The notes: generated by a model not told the origin, from the letters alone. A stretch of DNA of 64,000 bases from Streptomyces sp. NBC_00425 (GCF_036030735.1 NZ_CP107928.1:9548001-9612000), one strand, 5' to 3'; shown: positions 41,319 to 50,100, counted from the stretch's first letter. Translations and numbers: made by a program.

Positions 41319-42641
41319 ATGGTCGGTGACAGGGACACCGCTGACAGGTACTTCGAGCCCCAGGTGGAGACCATGCCGCGCCAGGAACTGCGCGCGCGGC
41401 AGGAAGAAGGACTCCTGGAGCTCGTGGAGTACGCCTACGCCAACTCGGTGTTCTACCGCGAGCTGTGGGACGAGCACGGGGTCCACCCCCGCGACATCCG
41501 GTCCCTGGCGGACTTCCGGGCACGCATCCCGTTCATCACCAAGGACATGATCCGCACCTGCCGCAGCCGCACCGGCGATCCCTTCGCCGGCCTGCTCTGC
41601 GTCCCGGTCGGGGAGCTGACCTCGGTCTCCTCCAGTTCCGGAACCACCGGCGACCCGGAGTTCTTCGCCGAGATCTGGCAGGACGCCCCGCCCCTGGTGA
41701 CCGCACAGGTGCGGGACCTGTGGGAGCTGGGCCTGAGACCCGGCGACCGGGTCCTGAGCCCGCCCGGCACCTTCCGCAACTTCATGGACGCCGGCTTCCA
41801 GGCGCTGGGTGCGGTGGTCATCGAGGTCGACACCTGGATGGGCAACATGACCGAGGTCGTCGAGGCCCTGCGCACCTACCGACCCGCCTACCTGCAGATG
41901 ATGTATCCGCAGATGGTGGAGCTGGAACACCTGGCCGAGAAGACCGACCTGAGGGAAGCCTTCTCCTCCCTCAAGGGCGCCTCCTGCGCCGGCCAGCCCC
42001 TCAGCCGGAAGATGCGCGAGCGGATCCGCGACGACTGGGGCATCGACGTCTACGAGTACACCAGCGCCGCCGACACCGGCACGGCGTGGGAGTGCCGCGA
42101 GCACGACGGCTTCCACCTCTGGGAGGACACCGTCTTCGCCGAGTGCGTCGAGGTCGACGAGCACGGCTGGCAGGACGTCCCCGAGAGCGACCTCGGCGAA
42201 CTGGTCGCCACCGACCTGGACAACCGGGCCGCGCCGCTGATCCGCTACCGCAGCGAGGACCTCGTCCGCCTCTCCCGCGACACCTGCGGTTGCGGCCGCA
42301 CCCACGCACGCATGTGGGTGGCCGGGCGGCGCGGCGACGAGACGGTGGTCCAGGGGCGCTCCGTCGTCCTGCGGGACGTCTGGCAGGCGGTCGAGGACCA
42401 GCCGGAGACCGTCGCGGGCGTCTTCCAGATCGTCCGGGACCGGCGCGAGGTCGACGAACTGCGGCTGCGCGTCGGCTACGACCCCCATCTCACCGGCGAC
42501 GTCGACGCCCTGGCCGGACGTCTGAGCGAGGCCGTGCGCGAACGGACCGGAGTCAAGCCGGTGCTCGACATGCGCACTGAGGAGGACCTGTTGAAGACCA
42601 TGACCAGCGTCGCCAAATTCCCCCGGGTGGTGAAGACCTGA
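41319..42641 (+). CDS. PaaK-like acyl-CoA ligase (AMP-forming)
   Basis: The 440-residue adenylate-forming enzyme has the phosphate loop TSVSSSSGTTGDPE (about 104-117), the A5-like YEYTSAADTGTAWECRE and the conserved LIRYRSEDLVRL with CGCGRTHARM, as in phenylacetate-CoA ligases. The C-terminal domain is complete (LKTMTSVAKFPRVVKT). It activates a carboxylic acid to its CoA thioester via the acyl-AMP. GAGGAGG before the ATG sets the start. It opens a seven-gene rightward operon and its stop overlaps the next start (TGATG). Confidence 0.88.
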   Translation: MVGDRDTADRYFEPQVETMPRQELRARQEEGLLELVEYAYANSVFYRELWDEHGVHPRDIRSLADFRARIPFITKDMIRTCRSRTGDPFAGLLCVPVGELTSVSSSSGTTGDPEFFAEIWQDAPPLVTAQVRDLWELGLRPGDRVLSPPGTFRNFMDAGFQALGAVVIEVDTWMGNMTEVVEALRTYRPAYLQMMYPQMVELEHLAEKTDLREAFSSLKGASCAGQPLSRKMRERIRDDWGIDVYEYTSAADTGTAWECREHDGFHLWEDTVFAECVEVDEHGWQDVPESDLGELVATDLDNRAAPLIRYRSEDLVRLSRDTCGCGRTHARMWVAGRRGDETVVQGRSVVLRDVWQAVEDQPETVAGVFQIVRDRREVDELRLRVGYDPHLTGDVDALAGRLSEAVRERTGVKPVLDMRTEEDLLKTMTSVAKFPRVVKT

Positions 42642-43351
42642 TGGCCCGCGCCGACACCCTGGCCCGTGCCAGGACGCTCGACCGGCCCGAACTCGCCTAC
42701 CTCCTGCGCTTCCCCACCGCCGACGGCATGCGGGACCTGGAGCTGACCTGGGCGGAACTCGCCCGCGACACCGAGTGGGCCACCGCACGGCTGCGCGAAC
42801 ACGGCCTCGCCGCCGGGCAGCGGGCCCTGCTGACCGCCTCCGGCTTCGAGGGCTTCTGGGGGCACGCGGTCATCGGCGCCCTGCGCACGCTGAAGGTGCC
42901 GTACGGCATCGCCGAGGCGATGGGCTGGGACCACCGCCGCACCGCCGTCTTCCACCGCGAACTGACCCCGCACGCGGTGATCGGCCTGTCGGCGGAGACG
43001 CTGGAAGGGCTCGCCGGCACGGCCGACATCGGCGAGATGTTCCGGTCCACGCCCGTCGTGCTGGCCCGGCCCGCCGCGGTACCCCTGCTGCGAGCAGTGG
43101 GAGTGCCTGCCTCCGTGATCTCGGCGGTGGGACCGGCTCTCGCGCTGGAGTGCCCCGAACGGAGCGGCGCCCATGTCAACGCCACCGAATGGCGGTTCGG
43201 CGAGCGGGACGGACGGCTGACCGTGGCCGCGGGGGAGGGGCGCACCTCGCCGCTGCCCGAGACACCGCTCGGCATCCCCGGACGCGTCGTCGCGGGCCGC
43301 TGCGGCTGCGGCAGCGACAACCCGCGAGTCCTGCTCGCCGAGGCCAACTGA
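42641..43351 (+). CDS. Ligase-associated partial AMP-binding-like protein
   Basis: The 236-residue protein begins like the N-terminal part of an adenylating enzyme (LTWAELARDTEWATARLREH, GLAAGQRALLTASGFEGFWG) and ends CGCGSDNPRVLLAE, echoing the CGCG motif of PaaK-type ligases. No ATP phosphate loop or Lys-containing C-domain is present, so it should not be an active ligase alone. Its start overlaps the stop of the ligase gene by one base, which suggests a stable partner or regulatory subunit. No established family recognised. Confidence 0.6.
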   Translation: MARADTLARARTLDRPELAYLLRFPTADGMRDLELTWAELARDTEWATARLREHGLAAGQRALLTASGFEGFWGHAVIGALRTLKVPYGIAEAMGWDHRRTAVFHRELTPHAVIGLSAETLEGLAGTADIGEMFRSTPVVLARPAAVPLLRAVGVPASVISAVGPALALECPERSGAHVNATEWRFGERDGRLTVAAGEGRTSPLPETPLGIPGRVVAGRCGCGSDNPRVLLAEAN

Positions 43352-43374
43352 CCCTTCTGATGGAGGAATTGAGC

Positions 43375-44286
43375 ATGTCTGAAGGAGTGGTCGAAGGCCG
43401 GATCGCGGTCGTCACCGGCGCCGGCAACGGGATCGGCCGGGCGCACGCCCTGGCGTTCGCCGCGCACGGGGCGAAGGTCGTCGTCAACGACCTGGGCGGC
43501 GGACGGGACGGCGCGGGCGCCTCGGCCGGGCCCGCCCAGAGTGTGGTCGACGAGATCGTCGCGGCCGGGGGCGAGGCGGTGGCCAACACGGACGACATCT
43601 CCACCTGGGAGGGCGCCGGCCGGCTCGTACGGCAGGCCGTGGACACCTACGGCGGTCTGGACGTGCTGGTCAACAACGCCGGCATCCTGCGCGACCGGAT
43701 GATCGTGTCGATGACCGAGCGGGACTGGGAGAGCGTGATCGCCGTCCACCTCAAGGGCAGCTTCGCCACCCTGCACCACGCGGCCGCGTACTGGCGCGAG
43801 CGCGCCAAGTCCGGTCAGGACAACGACGCCCGGGTGATCAACACGACCTCCCCGTCCGGCATCTTCGGCAACCCCGGCCAGTCCAACTACGGCTCGGCCA
43901 AGGCCGGCATCGCCAGCCTCACCCTCATCGCCGCCGCCGAACTCGCCCGCTACGGCGTGACGGTGAACGCCATCGCGCCCACCGCCCTGACCCGGCTCAC
44001 CGATGACATCGAGATGATGAAGCAGGCCGCCGCGAGCCAGGATCTGACCCCCGAGGCCATCTCGCCGCTGGTGGTGTGGCTGGGCTCGGCCGCCTCGCGC
44101 GAGATCACCGGCCGGGTGTTCGGCGTCGTCGGCAACCGCATCACGGTCCTGGAGGGCTGGGTCAACGGGCCCGCCGCGAATGCCGACACCCGCTGGGCGC
44201 CGGAGGAGCTGTCCTCCGTGGTCCCGAACCTGGTGGCCAAGGCGGCTCCGAACGCCGACGTCCTGGGCAACCGGAACGGAGCCTGA
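43375..44286 (+). CDS. SDR oxidoreductase, (3R)-hydroxyacyl-CoA dehydrogenase-like
   Basis: The 303-residue protein has the NAD motif VTGAGNGIGRAHALAFA, NNAGILRDRM, catalytic Ser in NTTSPSGIFG and YGSAKAG with Tyr/Lys. The sequence VVNDLGGGRDG and the GRAHALA start are typical of the dehydrogenase domain of multifunctional enzyme type 2, which oxidises 3-hydroxyacyl-CoAs of bulky side chains. GGAGGAA precedes the ATG at 43375; an in-frame ATG at 43360 is less well placed. Close paralogue of the SDR at 50097-51008. Confidence 0.88.
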   Translation: MSEGVVEGRIAVVTGAGNGIGRAHALAFAAHGAKVVVNDLGGGRDGAGASAGPAQSVVDEIVAAGGEAVANTDDISTWEGAGRLVRQAVDTYGGLDVLVNNAGILRDRMIVSMTERDWESVIAVHLKGSFATLHHAAAYWRERAKSGQDNDARVINTTSPSGIFGNPGQSNYGSAKAGIASLTLIAAAELARYGVTVNAIAPTALTRLTDDIEMMKQAAASQDLTPEAISPLVVWLGSAASREITGRVFGVVGNRITVLEGWVNGPAANADTRWAPEELSSVVPNLVAKAAPNADVLGNRNGA

Positions 44287-44287
44287 G

Positions 44288-44746
44288 ATGCCGACGACAC
44301 AACGCCCCGTCTCCGAGGGCCTGTTCACCTGGCCGCCCGCCGCCGCGCCCCTCCGGCTGATCGGTTCCGAGTGCAGGGTGTGCGGCCTGGTGAGCTTCCC
44401 GGCGGCCGCGACCTGTGTCCGGTGCGCGAGCGACGAGTCGAAGGAACGGCTCCTGGCGGACCGCGGCACGCTGTGGACGTACACGACGCAGGACTTCCGC
44501 CCGCCGTCCCCGCCGTACGACGGCCCCGAGACCTTCGAGCCGTACTCCGTCGGATACATCGAGCTCCCCGGCGAGCTGCTCGTCGAGGCGCGACTGACCG
44601 AACCCGACCCGGGCAAGCTGCGGATCGGGCAGGCCATGCGGCTGACGCTGGTGCCCTACACGGTGCAGCACGACGGCACGGAGGTCATGACGTTCGCGTT
44701 CGCCCCGGTCGAGGAACCCACGGAGATCGAGGAGGAGGCGTCATGA
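44288..44746 (+). CDS. DUF35 Zn-ribbon/OB-fold protein, thiolase partner
   Basis: The 152-residue protein has a zinc ribbon with Cys29, Cys32, Cys43 and Cys46 (CRVC-N10-CVRC) followed by an OB fold (DRGTLWTYTTQDF, YSVGYIELPGELLVEARLTE). DUF35 proteins form complexes with thiolase-like enzymes, for example the ChsH2/Ltp2 aldolase of cholesterol side-chain breakdown. Its stop overlaps the thiolase start as ATGA, so the two are translated together. Confidence 0.88.
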   Translation: MPTTQRPVSEGLFTWPPAAAPLRLIGSECRVCGLVSFPAAATCVRCASDESKERLLADRGTLWTYTTQDFRPPSPPYDGPETFEPYSVGYIELPGELLVEARLTEPDPGKLRIGQAMRLTLVPYTVQHDGTEVMTFAFAPVEEPTEIEEEAS

Positions 44747-45891
44747 CCGAGGCCGTCATCATAGGGGTGGGCCTGCACCCCTTCGGCCGCTTCCCCGGCA
44801 AGCCCGCGCTGGACATGGGCGCGGACGCCGTACGGCTGGCACTCGCCGATGCGGGCGTGAACTGGCCACAGATCCAGGGCGGTTACATCGGCAGTTACGA
44901 GGTCGCCAACCCGGACGCGATCGTCGGCCGGCTCGGCCTGACCGGCGTACCCCTGCGCGGTGTCTTCAACGGCTGCGCGACGGCCGGTACGGCGGTGGCG
45001 CTGGCCGCCCGCGCGATCGAGACCGGCGAGCACGACCTGACCATCGCCATCGGCCTGGACAAGCACCCGCGCGGCGCGTTCGCCGCCGACCCGTCCGTGG
45101 CCGGCATCCCCTCCTGGTACGGGCGGACCGGGCTCTTCCTCACCACCCACTTCTTCGGCATGAAGATCAACCGCTACATGCACGAGCACGGCATCTCCCA
45201 CGACTCGCTCGCCCGCGTGGCCTCCAAGAACTTCCGCAACGCGGCCGGGAACGAGAAGGCCTGGCGCCGCACGCCCCTGTCGACGGAGGAGGTCCTCGCC
45301 TCCCCGGTCCTCAACTACCCCCTGCGTCAGTTCATGTACTGCGGCCCGAACGAGGGCGCGGCGGCGATCGTGATGTGCCGGGCCGACCAGGCCCACAAGT
45401 ACACCTCCACACCGGTACGGGTCCGCGCCACGGCCCTGCGCAGCCGCAGACTCGGCGCGTTCGAGGTGCAGAGCCCGTCGTTCCCGGTCGGGGAGGCCGT
45501 GGACAGCCCGAGCGTGGACGCCTCACGGGACGCGTACGAACGCGCCGGCATCGGCCCCGAGGACGTCGACGTCGCCCAGCTCCAGGACACCGACGCCGGG
45601 TCGGAGATCATCCACATGGCGGAGAACGGCCTCTGCAAGGACGGCGAGCAGGAACGCCTCATCGCCGAGGGCGCCACCGAGATCGGCGGCCGGCTCCCGG
45701 TCAACACCGACGGCGGACTGCTCGGCAACGGGGAACCGATCGGCGCGTCCGGACTGCGCCAGATCCACGAGATCGTCCTCCAGCTGCGCGGCACGGCGGG
45801 CATTCGCCAGATCCCCGGCACACCGCGTGTCGGCTACACCCACCTGTACGGCGCGCCCGGCGCGTCGGCCGTGACGATCCTCTCGACCTGA
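44743..45891 (+). CDS. Thiolase-family protein with nucleophilic Cys
   Basis: The 382-residue thiolase-fold protein has Cys78 in FNGCATAGTAVALAARAIET, in the position of the acyl-accepting Cys, and the loops NTDGGLLGNGEPIGASGLRQ and YTHLYGAPGAS near the C-terminus. It belongs to the SCP2-thiolase/lipid-transfer group of beta-ketothiolases that cleave branched or steroid-type 3-ketoacyl-CoAs. GAGGAGG lies just upstream of the ATG. It is coupled to the DUF35 gene. Confidence 0.88.
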   Translation: MTEAVIIGVGLHPFGRFPGKPALDMGADAVRLALADAGVNWPQIQGGYIGSYEVANPDAIVGRLGLTGVPLRGVFNGCATAGTAVALAARAIETGEHDLTIAIGLDKHPRGAFAADPSVAGIPSWYGRTGLFLTTHFFGMKINRYMHEHGISHDSLARVASKNFRNAAGNEKAWRRTPLSTEEVLASPVLNYPLRQFMYCGPNEGAAAIVMCRADQAHKYTSTPVRVRATALRSRRLGAFEVQSPSFPVGEAVDSPSVDASRDAYERAGIGPEDVDVAQLQDTDAGSEIIHMAENGLCKDGEQERLIAEGATEIGGRLPVNTDGGLLGNGEPIGASGLRQIHEIVLQLRGTAGIRQIPGTPRVGYTHLYGAPGASAVTILST

Positions 45892-45931
45892 GACCGGCCT
45901 GAGATCGACCTGAGAGCAGCAGGGACCCGCG

Positions 45932-47176
45932 ATGGAACAGGACATGCAGGACTTCGCCGTCGAGGCGCGCCGTTTCCTCGACGCGCACGTGGCGAAGGCC
46001 CTCGACCGCACCGCCTTCACCTGGGGCGAGGGCGACGACTCGATGGCGTACTTCAGCAGCCTCCCGCCCGAGGAGGAGCACGAGCACGTCCAGCGGGCAC
46101 GCGCGTGGCAGCGGATCCGCCACGAGAACGGCTTCGGCTGGATCACCGGACCGGCGGAGTACGGCGGCCGGGGCCTGACGCCTGTGCACGACCTGCTCTA
46201 CGACGCCGTCGAGTCGGAGTACGACGTCGCCGACACCGGTGTACTCAGTGTGATCGGCTTGGGCATGATCGGGCCGACGATCCTGGCCCACGCCCAGCCC
46301 CACATCAAGGACCGCTGGCTGCCGGCGATGTACCGCGGGGACGCCATCGCCTGCCAGCTGTTCAGCGAACCCGGCGCCGGATCCGACCTGGCGAGCGTGG
46401 CGACCCGGGCCGTCCGCGAGGGCGAGGACTGGGTACTGAACGGGCAGAAGGTGTGGACCTCGGTCGCCCAGCACAGCCAGATCGGCCTCGCCCTCACCCG
46501 GACGAACCCGGACGCGCCCAAGCACCGCGGCATGACGGCCTTCCTGGTCCCCATGGACACCCCGGGCGTCGAGGTCAGGCCGCTGCGGCAGATGACCGGC
46601 GGCGCGGACTTCAACGAGGTGTTCCTCACCGACGTCCGGATCCCCGACGACCACCGCCTGGGCGAGGTCGACGGCGGCTGGACGGTCGCCCTGACCACCC
46701 TGATGAACGAGCGCGCGACCGTCGGCAGCGAGGGAGTCGGCCCGGTGGCCGCCGCCCTGTCCCCGGACCACCTCTCGGCGCTCATGCGGGCCACCTGGAC
46801 CTGGGACGACCGCGCCCTGCGCGCCCGCCTCGCGGAACTCCTGGTGGACGTCCTGGCCACCGAGCACCTCAACGCCCGCGCCCTGCACAAGCTGCGCGCC
46901 GGAGTCGCGCCGGGCCCCGAGATGTCCGTCTCGAAGCTGATGTACGGCCAGAACCTGACCCGGGCGGCGCACTTCGTGTCCGACGTGCTCGGCCCCCGGA
47001 TCATCGCCGACACCGGCCAGTGGGGCACGTACGCCTGGACCGAACTGCTCCTGGCCACACCGGCGTTGCGCATCCTCGGCGGCACCGAGGAGATCATGAA
47101 GAACATCCTCGCGGAACGGGTCCTGGGCCTGCCCAAGGAACCGGTGACCGCCGCTGCCAGGGAGGTGCGGCCGTGA
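45932..47176 (+). CDS. Acyl-CoA dehydrogenase, first of a coupled pair
   Basis: The 414-residue protein has LFSEPGAGSDLASVATRAVR, WVLNGQKVWTSVAQHSQIGL and RILGGTEEIMKNILAERVLG. The usual QxxGGxG block before the catalytic position is replaced by DTGQWGTYAWTELLLATPAL. It overlaps the next dehydrogenase as GTGA, a layout seen for heterotetrameric dehydrogenases of steroid side-chain degradation (FadE26/27 or FadE28/29 type), where subunits share active sites. The ATG at 45932 follows GCAGGGA. Confidence 0.88.
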   Translation: MEQDMQDFAVEARRFLDAHVAKALDRTAFTWGEGDDSMAYFSSLPPEEEHEHVQRARAWQRIRHENGFGWITGPAEYGGRGLTPVHDLLYDAVESEYDVADTGVLSVIGLGMIGPTILAHAQPHIKDRWLPAMYRGDAIACQLFSEPGAGSDLASVATRAVREGEDWVLNGQKVWTSVAQHSQIGLALTRTNPDAPKHRGMTAFLVPMDTPGVEVRPLRQMTGGADFNEVFLTDVRIPDDHRLGEVDGGWTVALTTLMNERATVGSEGVGPVAAALSPDHLSALMRATWTWDDRALRARLAELLVDVLATEHLNARALHKLRAGVAPGPEMSVSKLMYGQNLTRAAHFVSDVLGPRIIADTGQWGTYAWTELLLATPALRILGGTEEIMKNILAERVLGLPKEPVTAAAREVRP

Positions 47177-48288
47177 CCGCCGACGAGAGCGAACTGCGGG
47201 AACTGCGGGCGTCCGTAAGGGAGTTCCTGGACTCCAAGTCGCCCGAGGAAGCCGTACGCAAGCTCATGGAGAGCGAGCCGCGCTTCGACCCGGCGGTGTG
47301 GGCCCAGGCGGCCGACCAGCTACGCCTGCCCGGCCTGGCGATCCCGGAGGAGTACGGCGGCGACGGCTTCGGCCTCGTCGAACTCGGCGTCGTCCTGGAG
47401 GAGATGGGCCGCGCGCTGTTCTGCGCGCCCTTCTTCGCCACCGTCCTCCTGGCTGCCCAGGCGCTGCTGGCCTCGGGGGACAAAGAGGCCTGTGCGCGCC
47501 TCCTCCCCGGCATCGCCTCCGGACGGACCACGGCCACCCTCGCCGTCGCCGAGGACCACGGCTCCTGGGACCCCGCCATGGTCTTGGCGCGCGCGGTGCC
47601 GGACAGCGACGGCGGCTGGACGGTACGCGGCCGCAAGTGCTTCGTCGTCGACGGTACGACGGCCGACGTGATCCTCCTCGTCGCCCGTACCGTCGCCGGA
47701 CCCACGCTCTTCGCCGTGCAGCGGGACGCCGTGGGGCTCTCGGCGGAACCGATGGAGACGCTGGACGCCACCCGGGCCATGGCCCGGCTGACCCTGGACG
47801 CCGTGCCCGCGACCCTCGTCGGGGCGCAGGGGGCGGGCGGGCGCATCATGGCCACCGTCCTCGACATCGCCTCGGTCGGGCTGGCCGCCGAACAGGCGGG
47901 CGGGGCACGGCGGTGCCTGGAGACGAGCGCGGACTACGCCCGCGTCCGCCATCAGTTCGGCCGGCCGATCGGCTCCTTCCAGGCCGTCAAGCACAAGTGC
48001 GCCGAAATGCTCGCCCAGGTGGAACTGGCCGAGGCGTCCTCCCGTGAGGCGGCCCGGCTGGCCGACGAGGACTCCCCGGACTTCCCCGTGGCCGCGGCCG
48101 TGGCGCACGCCTGCTGCTCACGGGCGTACATGGTCGCCGCCATGGAGAACATCCAGGTCCACGGCGGCATCGGGTTCACCTGGGAGCATCCGGCCCATCT
48201 GTACTTCCGACGGGCCAAGTCCTCGCAGTTGCTGTTCGGCGGGCCGGCGGTGTACCACGAGCGGCTGCTGGACCGGCTCGGGATCTGA
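47173..48288 (+). CDS. Acyl-CoA dehydrogenase, second of a coupled pair
   Basis: The 371-residue protein starts at a GTG inside the previous stop (GTGA). It has GLAIPEEYGGDGFGLVELGV, RVRHQFGRPIGSFQAVKHKC and ENIQVHGGIGFTWEHPAHLY with a Glu in the catalytic-base position. The SEPGAGSDL-type FAD loop is degenerate (VAEDHGSWDPAMVLA). This complementarity with the first subunit supports an alpha2beta2 enzyme. It is paralogous to the dehydrogenase at 61687-62886. A strong terminator follows. Confidence 0.9.
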   Translation: MTADESELRELRASVREFLDSKSPEEAVRKLMESEPRFDPAVWAQAADQLRLPGLAIPEEYGGDGFGLVELGVVLEEMGRALFCAPFFATVLLAAQALLASGDKEACARLLPGIASGRTTATLAVAEDHGSWDPAMVLARAVPDSDGGWTVRGRKCFVVDGTTADVILLVARTVAGPTLFAVQRDAVGLSAEPMETLDATRAMARLTLDAVPATLVGAQGAGGRIMATVLDIASVGLAAEQAGGARRCLETSADYARVRHQFGRPIGSFQAVKHKCAEMLAQVELAEASSREAARLADEDSPDFPVAAAVAHACCSRAYMVAAMENIQVHGGIGFTWEHPAHLYFRRAKSSQLLFGGPAVYHERLLDRLGI

Positions 48289-48309
48289 CAGGCACGACGG
48301 AACGCGAAG

Positions 48310-48347
48310 AAGGGTGCAGGCCCCGGTCTCCCGGGGCCTGCACCCTT
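48310..48347. terminator. Bidirectional terminator between convergent operons
   Basis: A 17-bp perfect stem (48310-48326 with 48331-48347) and a TCTC loop, with A's on the left and TTTT on the right, so it can work in both directions. It sits between two convergent dehydrogenase genes. Confidence 0.9.
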
Positions 48348-48366
48348 TTCACTCACCTCTGCCCGC

Positions 48367-49560
48367 TCAGCCGCGCGCCGCCTCGCCCAGCAGCGCCTTC
48401 GCGATGATGACCTGCTGGATCTGGCTGGTGCCCTCGTAGATGCGGAACAGCCGGGCGTCCCGGTAGAAGCGCTCGACGGCGACCCCGCGCATGTAGCCCG
48501 CGCCGCCGTGGACCTGCACCGCCCGGTCGGCGACCCGCCACACCATCTCGCTGGCGAAGTACTTCGTGCAGGACGGCCCGATCTTGGTGTCCGTGCCGGC
48601 GTCGAAGGCGCGGGCGGCCTCCAGGACGGTGGCGCGTCCGGCGTAGTAGTCGGTCTGCGAGTCCGCGATCAGACCCTGGACGAGCTGGAAGGAGCCGATG
48701 AGCTTCCCGGACTGCTTGCGGGTGCTCGCGTAGGCGACCGACTCGTCGACCAGGCGCTCGGCCATGCCGACCATCAGCGCGGAGATGTGCACCCGCCCGT
48801 GGGCGATGCAGCCCATCGCCGTGGAGAAGCCCCGGTTCAGACCGTCGTCGCCGCCGACGAGCGCCGAGGCCGGCACGCGGACGTCGTCGAAGAACACGTC
48901 CGCGGTCCAGGCGCCGAACTGGCCCATCTTGTGGTCCTTGGGAGCCACGGTGAGGCCCGGGGTACCGGCCGGGACCAGGAAGGTCGAGATGCCGCGGGTG
49001 CGCGGGGCATCCGGGTCGGTGCGGGCGAAGACCATGAAGACATCGGCGAGCGGGGCATTGGTGATGTAGCGCTTGGCACCGTTGATCACCCACTCTCCCC
49101 CACTCTCGGCTCCGCTCGAGCGGGAGGTGCCCCCATCGTCCGGATGCGCCCTCGTGGTGAGCGTCGAGGGATCGGAACCGGCCTCCGGTTCGGTGAGCGC
49201 GAACGACGCCAGAACCTCGCCCGAGGCGATCCTCGGCAGCCAGTGAGCCTTCTGTTCCTCCGTACCGCCGACCATCAGGACATGACCCGCGATGCCGTTG
49301 TTGGTGCCGAACATCGAACGCAGCGACGGGGTCGTGTAGCCCAGCTCGAACATCAACTGGGCTTCCTCGAGCATCGACAGCCCGAGTCCGCCGTACTCCT
49401 CGGGCAGCGCGAAGCCGAACAGGCCCATCTTCTTGGCCGCCTCGCGGATGTCCGCGGGCATCTCGTCCGTCTCGTCGATCTCCGCCTCGAGCGGCACGAC
49501 GCGGTCCCGGACGAAACGCCGGACCTCGGACAGCACCGCGCTGAAGTCAGCCGCGTCCAT
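48367..49560 (-). CDS. Acyl-CoA dehydrogenase with an in-frame repeat insertion
   Basis: The 397-residue protein has GFALPEEYGGLGLSMLEEAQ, ALTEPEAGSDPSTLTTRA, WVINGAKRYITNAPLADVFM and VQVHGGAGYMRGVAVERFYR. Between TTRA and GEWVING lies an insert, DDGGTSRSSGAESGG, encoded by a dispersed palindrome (49095-49137); it falls in a surface loop. Gly stands where most family members have the catalytic Glu (GYMRGVAVER), and no Glu is evident at the alternative position, so its activity needs caution. It is first of a leftward run that starts upstream at the SDR genes or has its own promoter. Confidence 0.87.
   Translation of the reverse strand: MDAADFSAVLSEVRRFVRDRVVPLEAEIDETDEMPADIREAAKKMGLFGFALPEEYGGLGLSMLEEAQLMFELGYTTPSLRSMFGTNNGIAGHVLMVGGTEEQKAHWLPRIASGEVLASFALTEPEAGSDPSTLTTRAHPDDGGTSRSSGAESGGEWVINGAKRYITNAPLADVFMVFARTDPDAPRTRGISTFLVPAGTPGLTVAPKDHKMGQFGAWTADVFFDDVRVPASALVGGDDGLNRGFSTAMGCIAHGRVHISALMVGMAERLVDESVAYASTRKQSGKLIGSFQLVQGLIADSQTDYYAGRATVLEAARAFDAGTDTKIGPSCTKYFASEMVWRVADRAVQVHGGAGYMRGVAVERFYRDARLFRIYEGTSQIQQVIIAKALLGEAARG
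49095..49137. repeat. Streptomycete-type dispersed palindrome inside a gene
   Basis: CTCCCCCACTCTCGGCTCCG is followed by CTCGAGCGGGAGGTGCCCCC. The unit, with its central CTCGAG, matches a short repeat I remember as widespread in streptomycete genomes. Here it adds 14-15 codons in frame to the acyl-CoA dehydrogenase gene. Confidence 0.75.
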
Positions 49561-49581
49561 GTCGACTCTCCCTTGTTGCCC

Positions 49582-50100
49582 TCATCGGTCGCATTGATCT
49601 GTCTCGGGCTCGCGCTCCGGCCGGTAGCACAGCGCCAGCAGAGCCGCCGCGCTCGCCGTGCCGATCCCGGCCGCCAGCAACGCGTGCCGCGTGTCGGCGC
49701 GTCGGCGGCGCAGCAGGCCGTCCAGCGAATATCGGCCGTTGCCCAGCGCGGCCAGTGCGACGGCCGCGCCGCCCACGACGCCGGCGTACTCCCAGCCGCC
49801 CTTGAAGACGAAGAAGCCCTTGCCGCGGTGGTCGGTGCGCGCGGCCACGGTCATCAGACCGACGGCCGCCGCCGCGGGGAGGGGGTTGGCGGCGCCGAGC
49901 GTGATGCCGACGCCTGCCGCCATCTCGGTGCCGGCCGCCATGCGGGCGTGCACCTCGGCCGGCTGGAGGCCCAGCGCCTCGAACCAGCCCGTGGTGCCCT
50001 GGAGCCCGCCCGGTCCGGCGACCTTGTTCCAGCCGTGCGCGAAGAGCATCGGGCCGAGGGCCGCGCGCAGCACGAGGGCGGCGGTGTCGTGGCCCTTCAC
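49582..50100 (-). CDS. DoxX-family membrane protein
   Basis: The 172-residue protein has four hydrophobic helices and the DoxX pattern ALVLRAALGPMLFAHGWNKV, FEALGLQPAEVHARMAAGTE and KGFFVFKGGWEYAGVVGGAA. Family members are membrane subunits linked to quinone or thiosulfate/redox stress systems. Its ATG overlaps the stop of the SDR upstream (ATGA), so it is translated with that gene. Its part in the pathway is unknown. Confidence 0.85.
   Translation of the reverse strand: MKGHDTAALVLRAALGPMLFAHGWNKVAGPGGLQGTTGWFEALGLQPAEVHARMAAGTEMAAGVGITLGAANPLPAAAAVGLMTVAARTDHRGKGFFVFKGGWEYAGVVGGAAVALAALGNGRYSLDGLLRRRRADTRHALLAAGIGTASAAALLALCYRPEREPETDQCDR

Noticed and set aside
46105..48288. A rightward open frame of 727 codons spanning two dehydrogenase genes
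   Set aside because: Its first part is an out-of-frame Arg/Pro-rich reading of the first dehydrogenase; only the part from 47173 is a real gene.
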